Origin: Actinocrinis sp046724665
GTDB taxonomy: Bacteria; Actinomycetota; Actinomycetes; Streptomycetales; Catenulisporaceae
Direction of reading: 5' to 3'
DNA: 8,187 bases
Assembly: GCA_046724665.1 (NCBI GenBank)
Contig: JBKOWZ010000051.1
Coordinates: forward strand, 1-8,187
The first letter of the stretch is position 1, and each line of letters begins with the position of its first letter. The position numbers and the translations under genes are program-made. A model generated the notes under the pieces. It did not search any database and was not told the DNA's origin. It saw only the letters and a program-made list of their open reading frames with translations. Shown here piece after piece: positions 1 through 4,802 of the stretch.

Positions 1-202
1 CTTCCTCGGCACGCTGCTCGCCCTCGTCGGCGGCGCCCTCGCCGTGGCCTGGACGCCGCGGCCCGGCTGGGAGGCGCCGACCCGCCGCGAGCGGCGCCGG
101 CTGGCGGCGCGGCAGTCGCCGGCCGAAGCGGAGCCGACCGAGGCCGAGGCCGCCGAACCGGAAGCGTACGGCGCCGGTACCGACAAACAGTCGGAGGACT
201 GA
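1..202 (+). CDS. C-terminal part of a small membrane protein, DUF6114-like
   Basis: Only the last 66 codons are present, read from base 2 to the TGA at 200-202. The visible part begins with a hydrophobic segment (residues 1-17 of the fragment, Leu/Ala/Gly/Val), followed by WTPRPGW. A basic stretch (RRERRRLAARQ) and an acidic Glu/Ala/Pro tail ending in SED come next. This is the layout of a last transmembrane helix followed by a cytoplasmic tail. The hydrophobic end running into a Trp-Thr-Pro motif resembles the C-terminus of DUF6114 proteins of actinomycetes. I assign the family from memory and from so short a piece it is tentative. The function of DUF6114 is not known. The next gene starts two bases after this stop and its ribosome binding site lies inside this coding region, so the two are probably co-transcribed and coupled. 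Confidence 0.6.
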   Translation, partial: FLGTLLALVGGALAVAWTPRPGWEAPTRRERRRLAARQSPAEAEPTEAEAAEPEAYGAGTDKQSED

Positions 203-203
203 C

Positions 204-890
204 GTGCCATCACGCCGGGTGCTGGCCGCGATCTGCGTGCCGGTGGCGCTCACGGCCGCCGCGGGTGCGCTGGCCCTCGCGGCTCCGGCGAACGCGGCGG
301 ACGACTCGACCCCGCTGCCGTTCCCCACCACGATCTGTAGCACCGCGACCGCGAGCCGGACGCAGGAGCCGACGGCGTCCGCGGCGCCGAAGCCGACACC
401 GTCCGAGTACTGCGTGCCGCCGGACGAGGTCGGACCGAACACGGCCGATTCACCCGGTCTGGTCGCCGCCGAGGATCCGTGGCACCTCGGTGCGTCGTCG
501 ATGACGATGTACAACCTCACCTACCTCGGCACGACCACGGTCCGGACGGCCGGCGGGTCGCAGCAGGTGCTGGAGTTCACCGCCGCGAAGGTGACGCTGG
601 TCTCGATGGTCACCTACTCGAAGCAGAAGGACGGGAAGCGCCAGTACGTCAACGGCGGCAAAAACCGCACGGTGACGCTCACCAACGTCCACCTGTGGTC
701 GAAGTCGATGACGGCCGACGTGCTCGGCCTGGTGCATCAGACGTTCACACCGGACTCACCGGGACTGCTCACCGCCCTGCGCGGCGTCACGATCCCGATC
801 CCCCTGCTGTTCACCGACGTCGAGGCGGACAACGCGTTCCTGAGCGTGAAGACCATCGTCATCCCGGGCTTCAGCGGCCACGGGAACTGA
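204..890 (+). CDS. secreted protein of unknown function
   Basis: The 228-residue product has a Sec-type signal peptide: basic MPSRR, a hydrophobic core at about 6-27, and a likely signal peptidase I site after APANA (residue 31). A low-complexity Thr/Pro/Ser/Ala linker follows (about 36-68), with Cys45 and Cys70 at its ends, which could form a disulfide outside the cell. Residues about 95-225 look like a beta-rich domain (alternating hydrophobics, e.g. SSMTMYNLTYLG and AFLSVKTIVIPG). There is no lipobox, no sortase signal and no C-terminal membrane helix, so the protein is probably released or bound to partners. The GTG start is set by a GGAGG at 193-197 with a 6-nt gap, inside the end of the upstream membrane-protein gene. 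That gene and this one probably form an export or envelope unit. I do not recognise the domain. A relation to DUF6230-type secreted proteins that accompany DUF6114 is possible but unproven. Confidence 0.85.
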   Translation: MPSRRVLAAICVPVALTAAAGALALAAPANAADDSTPLPFPTTICSTATASRTQEPTASAAPKPTPSEYCVPPDEVGPNTADSPGLVAAEDPWHLGASSMTMYNLTYLGTTTVRTAGGSQQVLEFTAAKVTLVSMVTYSKQKDGKRQYVNGGKNRTVTLTNVHLWSKSMTADVLGLVHQTFTPDSPGLLTALRGVTIPIPLLFTDVEADNAFLSVKTIVIPGFSGHGN

Positions 891-903
891 CCGAGCGGCT
901 CCG

Positions 904-921
904 GACCGGCCGCGGCCGGTC
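904..921. terminator. perfect 18-bp palindrome between convergent genes, likely bidirectional terminator
   Basis: GACCGGCCGCGGCCGGTC reads the same on both strands. As RNA it forms a 7-bp GC-rich stem (GACCGGC/GCCGGTC) with a CGCG loop. It lies 14 nt after the plus-strand stop and overlaps the minus-strand TGA at 920-922. It has no T tract, as is common for actinobacterial terminators. Its position between convergent genes supports termination in both directions. Confidence 0.55.
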
Positions 922-1720
922 AGTCGCGGCCGCCGAGCAGACCGCCGATGATACCGCCGGTCACCGCGCCGCCGATGCCGCCGCGCGCCCCGCCGATGGC
1001 CGCGCCGGCGGCCGCGCCCACCTCGGCGGCGCCCGGGTGGAAGTAACCGGACTGGAGCCCGACCCTGCCGGGGCCGGTGAACCGGTTGAACACCAGGTTC
1101 CCGCCCCCGCCGAGGATGCCGGTCTTCATGCCGAAGATCTGCTGCGCGTAGCCGACGCTCGGGTCGCGGTAGATCCACGAGCCGGGTTCGACGTCGATGA
1201 CCTCGCCGGGCTGGAGCACCACCTCGAAGGCGTTGCCGTGCGCGTGCAGCCAGAGCAGCCCGTCGCCCTGGTGCGCCTCGAACCGGTCCTGCCAGAAGCC
1301 CTGGCTGCCGAAGAGCATCGAGCCGATGCCGCGCACCCGCTCGAAGTTGTAGCCGAGGTTCGCGGTGGCCGCCAGGAACTGGTGCTCGCGCACGATCAGT
1401 GCGGTGCCGTGCGGCACGTTGATCGGGAAGACCTGGCCGGCCGCGTCGCGGGAGAACGCTATCTCGCCGTAGCCCACCGCCTGGGTCATGAAGATCGGCA
1501 TGCCGGCGATCACCCGCTTGAACGCCCCCTTCAGCGGCATGACCTGCACGTCCACCTGCGGCTGCTTCCACAGCACCACATGGTGCTCGAAGTAGACCGG
1601 CACCTGGCCGTTCATCGCCAGATGCAGCACCGGGACGAGCTGCCCCTCGATCCGGAAGGCGACCCCGGGTCCCTGGCCCTGGGTCACGTGCGACGGAAGC
1701 AGGCTGACTTGGGCGGTCAC
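920..1720 (-). CDS. AIM24 family protein with glycine-zipper tail
   Basis: The 266-residue product matches the AIM24 (TIGR00266/DUF124) family, beta-rich proteins of uncertain biochemical role that are widespread in bacteria; the yeast member is mitochondrial. The family-type signature near the end of the domain is FTGPGRVGLQS (residues 214-224). Earlier stretches such as LFGSQGFWQDRF (136-147) fit the repeated beta-strand fold. From residue about 234 to 264 the protein becomes an Ala/Gly/Ile tail with regularly spaced glycines (AAGAAIGGARGGIGGAVTGG), a glycine-zipper pattern that may associate with membranes or oligomerise. There is no signal peptide. The GTG start at 1718-1720 is supported by GAGGGGG at 1728-1734 (minus strand) with a 7-nt gap. 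The gene is monocistronic or follows bcp on the same strand after 97 nt. The family call is confident, the function is not known. Confidence 0.87.
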   Translation of the reverse strand: MTAQVSLLPSHVTQGQGPGVAFRIEGQLVPVLHLAMNGQVPVYFEHHVVLWKQPQVDVQVMPLKGAFKRVIAGMPIFMTQAVGYGEIAFSRDAAGQVFPINVPHGTALIVREHQFLAATANLGYNFERVRGIGSMLFGSQGFWQDRFEAHQGDGLLWLHAHGNAFEVVLQPGEVIDVEPGSWIYRDPSVGYAQQIFGMKTGILGGGGNLVFNRFTGPGRVGLQSGYFHPGAAEVGAAAGAAIGGARGGIGGAVTGGIIGGLLGGRD

Positions 1721-1763
1721 CGGTGGTCCCCCTCAACGCTCGGATAAGTGTTACCGCGCCGCG

Positions 1764-1769
1764 AGCATA
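1764..1769 (-). promoter_or_regulatory. possible -10 box for the AIM24 gene
   Basis: On the minus strand TATGCT fits the TAnnnT pattern of housekeeping -10 elements. It lies 43 nt upstream of the GTG start in the 97-nt gap after bcp. I see no good -35 at 16-19 nt, so this is weak. Confidence 0.25.
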
Positions 1770-1795
1770 CGCCCTCGTCTGGTCACCACCGCGTC

Positions 1796-1819
1796 AGAGC
1801 ACTAACGGCGTAGCGCTCT
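1796..1819 (-). terminator. imperfect hairpin over the end of bcp
   Basis: AGAGC-A-CTA and TAG-C-GCTCT pair around the loop ACGGCG, giving a 5-bp and a 3-bp stem separated by one A/C mismatch. It overlaps the minus-strand TAG stop of bcp (1818-1820) and lies before the AIM24 gene. It may end or attenuate bcp transcription. There is no T tract and the stem is short. Confidence 0.3.
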
Positions 1820-2288
1820 AGTCGAGGCCGAGGTCCCGGCGCAGCTTCGCGACGTGACCGGTGGCCTTCACGCCGTACTGCGCCAGCTGGATCTTGCCGG
1901 CCTCATCGACCACGAAGGTGGACCGGATCACGCCGACCACCACCTTGCCGTACAGCTTCTTCTCGCCGTAGGCGCCGTAGGCCTCGAGCACCGCGCGGTC
2001 CGGGTCGGACAGCAGCGGGAAGGTCAGCGCGTCGCGCTCGCGGAACTTGGCCAGCTTCTCCGGCTTGTCCGGGGACAGGCCGAGCACCGCGTAGCCCGAC
2101 GCGGCCAGCGACTGGAGCGAGTCGCGGAAGTCGCAGGCCTGTTTCGTGCAGCCCGGGGTCATCGCCGCCGGGTACACGTACACGATGACCTTGCGTCCGG
2201 CGTAGTCGGAGAGCGACACCGGCTTGCCGTCGGCGTCCGGCAGGGTGAACTGCGGCGCGTCGGCACCGGGTTCCAGTCGCACAGTCAC
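1818..2288 (-). CDS. bcp: thioredoxin-dependent peroxiredoxin, Bcp/PrxQ type
   Basis: This cytoplasmic thiol peroxidase reduces H2O2 and organic hydroperoxides using thioredoxin. From the chosen GTG start the product is 156 residues, the usual Bcp length. The thioredoxin-fold features are present: GADAPQFTLPDADG (8-21), the strand VIVYVYP (34-40), then AAMTPGCTKQAC with the peroxidatic Cys47 and the resolving Cys52 five residues later, the Bcp/PrxQ arrangement. LGLSPDKPEKLAKF and TFPLLSDPDRAVLEAYG are further family stretches, and RSTFVVDEAGKI precedes the C-terminal helix. The GTG at 2286-2288 is preceded by GAGGA with a 7-nt gap and gives the canonical start MTVRLEPG. The frame stays open to 2390, but those 34 extra residues are not family-like. 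The gene is divergent from the DUF3618/GroES group, so redox stress may couple the two directions. That coupling is inference. Confidence 0.95.
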   Translation of the reverse strand: MTVRLEPGADAPQFTLPDADGKPVSLSDYAGRKVIVYVYPAAMTPGCTKQACDFRDSLQSLAASGYAVLGLSPDKPEKLAKFRERDALTFPLLSDPDRAVLEAYGAYGEKKLYGKVVVGVIRSTFVVDEAGKIQLAQYGVKATGHVAKLRRDLGLD

Positions 2289-2328
2289 TTGGGCGTCCTC
2301 GATCTCTCGTCGTTGCTCGTGGGCCTTC

Positions 2329-2334
2329 AGGTTA
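2329..2334 (-). promoter_or_regulatory. bcp: possible -10 box for bcp
   Basis: TAACCT on the minus strand fits TAnnnT and lies 40 nt upstream of the bcp GTG, in the 176-nt divergent region shared with the DUF3618 gene. No clear -35 is visible. The rest of this region (2335-2452) shows only a short 5-bp hairpin, CGCGC-GAAGT-GCGCG at 2392-2406. Confidence 0.3.
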
Positions 2335-2464
2335 CGAGACCACGCCGACAGCCGGGCGTTGCTCCAGACGGATGAGTCGTGTCCACCCAACCGCGCGAAG
2401 TGCGCGAAAGCGGGTAGGCGGGCCCTCGGCGAGCCGTTTGGACCACACGAGCGAGGAGGCGCGG

Positions 2465-2528
2465 GTGTCCAAAGAAAGAACCGTGGCCAAGGAAAACATC
2501 GTGTCCAAAGAAAACACTGTGTCGGCGA
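2465..2528 (+). repeat. 18-bp in-frame tandem repeat at the start of the DUF3618 gene
   Basis: Three full units and part of a fourth begin at 2465, 2483, 2501 and 2519. Each starts with GTG and codes for V-S/A-K-E-R/N-T/I (MSKERT, VAKENI, VSKENT, VSAKD). The repeat uses AAA, GAA and AAC codons and is clearly less GC-rich than its surroundings. Every unit offers an alternative in-frame GTG, but only the first has a strong ribosome binding site. Confidence 0.85.
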
Positions 2529-2971
2529 AGGACGCCGGCCGGACCGGTCCCAGCGTGATCGATGTCGCGCAGGGGAACAAGGGCACCGCCGCGCCGGACC
2601 CGGTGCTCGTGGTCACCCCGCACGGCGAGATCGCGGGCACGAGGGTCGGCGTCGGCGAACCGGTGTCTCGCTCGGCCCACACGCACGACGGCGCGGAACC
2701 CGGCGAGGCCAAGGACACCCGCTCCCCCGCCGAGATCGAGGCCGACCTCGACCGCACGCGGGCGCACCTGTCCGAGACCCTGGACGAACTGAGCGAGCGG
2801 CTCAGCCCGCGCGACCTGGCCCGGCGCGGCGGCCGCCGCGTCAAGGCGCAGTTCGTGGATCCGCAGACCGGCCGAATCCGGCGCGGCCCGGTCGGGGCGG
2901 CGATCGGCGGCCTCGGCGCCGCGGTGGGTGCACTGACCCTGTTCCTCAAGGTGCGCGATCGCGACCGCTGA
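2465..2971 (+). CDS. DUF3618 family membrane-anchored protein
   Basis: The 168-residue product carries the DUF3618 motif at about residues 85-115: TRSPAEIEADLDRTRAHLSE followed by TLDELSERLSP. It has the family pattern of an acidic amphipathic helix with D..RTR..L..T.D.L..R. A linker follows (116-140), then one hydrophobic Gly/Ala/Leu segment (142-162) and a short charged tail, so the protein probably spans or attaches to the inner membrane once. The N-terminal ~80 residues are an uncommon polar extension that begins with a six-residue repeat. The GTG at 2465 has an excellent GAGGAGG at 2453-2459 with a 5-nt gap. An in-frame ATG at 2372 would add 31 unlikely residues and lacks such a site. 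The function of DUF3618 is not established; it occurs near envelope and stress genes in actinomycetes. The neighbours, Bcp and a GroES-like protein, fit that setting. Confidence 0.85.
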   Translation: MSKERTVAKENIVSKENTVSAKDAGRTGPSVIDVAQGNKGTAAPDPVLVVTPHGEIAGTRVGVGEPVSRSAHTHDGAEPGEAKDTRSPAEIEADLDRTRAHLSETLDELSERLSPRDLARRGGRRVKAQFVDPQTGRIRRGPVGAAIGGLGAAVGALTLFLKVRDRDR

Positions 2972-2979
2972 GCCGTTCA

Positions 2980-2992
2980 CGCCCCAGGGGCG
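2980..2992 (+). terminator. short GC hairpin after the DUF3618 gene
   Basis: CGCCC-CAG-GGGCG makes a 5-bp stem with a 3-nt loop, 8 nt after the TGA at 2969-2971. There is no T tract. It may be a weak terminator or an mRNA end stabiliser before the separately promoted GroES-like gene. Confidence 0.3.
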
Positions 2993-3027
2993 AGCACTAC
3001 GCCACACGAGCGACGCCGCGGATGCGC

Positions 3028-3033
3028 TAACGT
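3028..3033 (+). promoter_or_regulatory. -10 box for leaderless transcription of the GroES-like gene
   Basis: TAACGT matches TAnnnT and ends 7 nt before the GTG start at 3041, so transcription would begin at or next to the start codon. The start lacks a Shine-Dalgarno sequence, which agrees with a leaderless mRNA, a common form in actinobacteria. No -35 match is seen. Confidence 0.45.
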
Positions 3034-3040
3034 CAAGCTC

Positions 3041-3451
3041 GTGAGTCCGCGCGACAAGTCAGACGACGAAGAGCCGGCGCCGCCCGCGGCCGCGATCGGC
3101 GCCAGGGCCGGCGACAAGACGGCGTCCATCGACAAGCTGCCGATCAAGATGCTGCACGACCGGGTGCTGGTCCGCTCCGACGGCGCCGAGGGCGAGCGCC
3201 GGTCCAGCGGCGGGATCCTGATCCCGGCGACCGCGCAGATGTCGCACCGCCTCGCCTGGGCGCAGGTCGTCGCGATCGGGCAGAACGTGCGCACCGTCGA
3301 GATCGGCGACCGGGTGCTGTACGACCCGGACGACAGGGCCGAGGTCGAGGTGCGCGGCGTCGACTATGTGCTGCTGCGCGAACGGGACATCCACGCGGTC
3401 GCCGCCGAACGCCTGGGCGACTCGAGCGGAGCGACCGGCCTGTACCTTTGA
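3041..3451 (+). CDS. GroES-like co-chaperonin family protein, variant
   Basis: Residues about 33-123 match the GroES/Cpn10 beta-barrel: LPIKMLHDRVLVR (33-45), the mobile-loop region ERRSSGGILIPATA (52-65), AQVVAIG (74-80), EIGDRVLYD (87-95), and the closing strands VDYVLLRERDIHAV (107-120). GroES caps GroEL during folding. This one differs from the standard protein. It has a 32-residue acidic/Pro/Ala N-terminal extension and about a dozen extra residues at the C-terminus. The segment between VVAIG and EIGD is about 9 residues shorter than in E. coli GroES, so the roof hairpin is largely missing. No groEL follows. It may be a paralogue of the groESL-encoded GroES with a separate role. The GTG start has no ribosome binding site but a -10-like box directly before it. 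The next gene starts 3 nt after the TGA. Confidence 0.85.
   Translation: MSPRDKSDDEEPAPPAAAIGARAGDKTASIDKLPIKMLHDRVLVRSDGAEGERRSSGGILIPATAQMSHRLAWAQVVAIGQNVRTVEIGDRVLYDPDDRAEVEVRGVDYVLLRERDIHAVAAERLGDSSGATGLYL
3443..3448 (+). promoter_or_regulatory. possible internal leaderless -10 box before the AI-2E permease gene
   Basis: TACCTT matches TAnnnT and ends 6 nt before the GTG at 3455, inside the last codons of the GroES-like gene. No Shine-Dalgarno sequence precedes that GTG. The gene may therefore have its own leaderless promoter in addition to read-through from upstream. Confidence 0.35.
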
Positions 3452-3454
3452 TCC

Positions 3455-4627
3455 GTGGAGCCGTCTGATGAGCGCGTTAAGCCATCCGGCAATCCAGAAC
3501 GCACGGACGACGAACCGGGCATGACGCAGACCGTGACAATGCCCGGCACGTCAGTCGGTTCAGACGCGGCTCCGGCCACACCGATCGTGGTACCCCAGCG
3601 CTCGTACTTCACCTACGCGTTCGGCCTGGCCGCCGGGGCGCTCTCCGCCTACCTGCTGGTGCGCGGGGTCGCGCGGGCCGGAAGCGTGATCACCATCGTG
3701 ATGCTCGCGGCCTTCCTCGCGCTCTCGCTCAATCCGATCGTCACCGCGTTGACCAAACAGCGGCGCGTGCCGATGCGGCGGGCCGGCGCGGTGCTCGTGG
3801 TCGCGATCGGCATGCTGGCGCTGGTGGCCGGCTTCCTCGCGGTGATCGTGCCTCCGGTGGCCAACGAGGCCACGTCCCTGATCCACGCCATTCCGCACGT
3901 GCTGCAACAGATCCAGGACCGCTCGACCTACCTCGGCCGGCTTGAGGCGAAGTACCACGTCGTCTCGCGCGTTCAGGCGGCGCTCTCCTCGCGGGGCATG
4001 GGCACCAACGCGGTCACCGGGATCGTCGGCGCCGGCAAGTACGTGCTCTCCACGCTCACCTCGACGCTGGCCGTGGTCGCGCTGACCATCTACTTCCTCG
4101 CCGGGCTGCCCAACATCGTCGCGGTGGCGTACCGCACCGTGCCCGCCTCGCGCCGCAACCGCGTACGCGAACTCGGCGACCGGATCCTCAGCCAGGTGGG
4201 CCGCTACATGCTCGGCTCGGCGCTCAACGCGTCGATCGCCGGACTGTCCACGTACATCTGGGCGGCGGCGTGGGGCATCGAGTACCCGGCGGCGCTCGGT
4301 GTGATGGTCGCACTGATGGACATGATCCCGGTCGTCGGCTCGACCATCGGCGGCGTGATCGTGACGCTCGTCGCGCTGTCCATCTCGATGCCGGTGGCCG
4401 TCGCGACGCTCGCGTTCTACGTCGGCTTCCGGCTGTTCGAGGACTACGTCCTGCTGCCGAAGGTGATGCGGCACGCGGTGGACGTGCCGCCGCTGGTGAC
4501 CGTGGTCGCGGTGCTGATCGGCGGCTCGCTGCTCGGCATCATCGGCGCGCTGGTCTCCATCCCGATCGCGGCGGCGCTCAAACTCGTGATGCAGGAAGTG
4601 CTGATTCCCCGTCTGGACCGCCGCTGA
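3455..4627 (+). CDS. AI-2E family transporter (TqsA/PerM/YtvI-type permease)
   Basis: The 390-residue inner-membrane protein belongs to the AI-2E transporter family (PF01594). Members are linked to export of the AI-2 signal (TqsA) or Na+/H+ antiport; the substrate cannot be predicted here. Residues 1-50 are an acidic, low-complexity cytoplasmic tail. Hydrophobic segments lie at about 52-70, 77-97, 111-135, 190-217, 255-283, 285-310, 312-328 and 345-375. The family C-terminal signatures are clear: MDMIPVVGSTIGG (288-300), FEDYVLLPKVMRHAVDVPPL (328-347), then IGGSLLGIIGALVSIPIAAA (355-374). The Tyr-x-Leu-x-Pro-Lys stretch corresponds to the usual Y-x-x-x-N-x-x-x-P-K region. The GTG at 3455 leaves a 3-nt gap after the GroES-like gene, so co-transcription is likely. 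A later ATG at 3521 would remove 22 tail residues and cannot be excluded. A strong hairpin follows the stop. Confidence 0.93.
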   Translation: MEPSDERVKPSGNPERTDDEPGMTQTVTMPGTSVGSDAAPATPIVVPQRSYFTYAFGLAAGALSAYLLVRGVARAGSVITIVMLAAFLALSLNPIVTALTKQRRVPMRRAGAVLVVAIGMLALVAGFLAVIVPPVANEATSLIHAIPHVLQQIQDRSTYLGRLEAKYHVVSRVQAALSSRGMGTNAVTGIVGAGKYVLSTLTSTLAVVALTIYFLAGLPNIVAVAYRTVPASRRNRVRELGDRILSQVGRYMLGSALNASIAGLSTYIWAAAWGIEYPAALGVMVALMDMIPVVGSTIGGVIVTLVALSISMPVAVATLAFYVGFRLFEDYVLLPKVMRHAVDVPPLVTVVAVLIGGSLLGIIGALVSIPIAAALKLVMQEVLIPRLDRR

Positions 4628-4657
4628 GGGCTACACTCGGTGACTGCGCCGTAGCCC
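4628..4657 (+). terminator. hairpin terminator after the AI-2E permease gene
   Basis: GGGCTAC (4628-4634) pairs perfectly with GTAGCCC (4651-4657) across a 16-nt loop and starts at the base after the TGA. There is no T tract. The place and the 7-bp stem suggest it ends the DUF3618/GroES/permease transcripts. Confidence 0.55.
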
Positions 4658-4662
4658 GTCAG

Positions 4663-4688
4663 CGACAGCGCGCACATCACGACAGCGC
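4663..4688 (+). repeat. direct repeat CGACAGCGC upstream of the FAD gene
   Basis: CGACAGCGC occurs at 4663-4671 and 4680-4688, 17 bp apart start to start, between the permease terminator and the putative promoter of the FAD gene. It could be an activator site, but short GC-rich repeats also arise by chance. Confidence 0.3.
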
Positions 4689-4711
4689 AGGCATGAGACG
4701 GGACGAGGCGC

Positions 4712-4733
4712 GGCGCATTACGCTTAGTGCGCC
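4712..4733 (+). promoter_or_regulatory. inverted repeat enclosing a -10 box: candidate promoter/operator of the FAD gene
   Basis: GGCGCA (4712-4717) and TGCGCC (4728-4733) form a perfect 6-bp inverted repeat with a 10-bp spacer. The spacer holds TACGCT (4719-4724), a TAnnnT -10 match. An ATG follows immediately at 4734, at the distance expected for transcription starting on or beside it. A dimeric repressor bound to the two arms would cover the -10 and start point. No convincing -35 is visible. Confidence 0.4.
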
Positions 4734-4781
4734 ATGGATGCGGAGCAGCGGCGTGCGGCTTACCAGCGGACGCGGCCTTAG
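4734..4781 (+). CDS. putative 15-codon leader peptide, possibly leaderless
   Basis: An ATG directly after the inverted repeat opens the short frame MDAEQRRAAYQRTRP, ended by TAG at 4779-4781. A -10-like TACGCT ends 9 nt before the ATG, so it may be read as a leaderless or near-leaderless mRNA. The peptide is Arg-rich (five of 15) with no hydrophobic segment. It may regulate the FAD gene by translation in cis, or be a chance frame. Only position supports it. Confidence 0.3.
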   Translation: MDAEQRRAAYQRTRP

Positions 4782-4802
4782 ATGAGTAGCGGCCACCATT
4801 GA
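4782..4802 (+). CDS. putative 6-codon ORF overlapping the FAD gene start
   Basis: ATG at 4782 begins right after the TAG of the previous small ORF and codes for MSSGHH. Its TGA (4800-4802) overlaps the TTG start of the FAD gene (4799-4801) as TTGA. The stop/start overlap resembles translational coupling. It has no good ribosome binding site, so it depends on reinitiation or is accidental. Confidence 0.25.
   Translation: MSSGHH

Noticed and set aside
479..1747. Open frame of about 422 codons on the plus strand across the secreted-protein end and AIM24
   Set aside because: It crosses two motif-supported genes and the palindrome between them, and is low-complexity Arg/His/Ala sequence.
2289..2390. 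N-terminal extension of Bcp to base 2390
   Set aside because: The extra residues do not resemble Bcp; GTG 2288 has a good ribosome binding site and gives the family's normal length.
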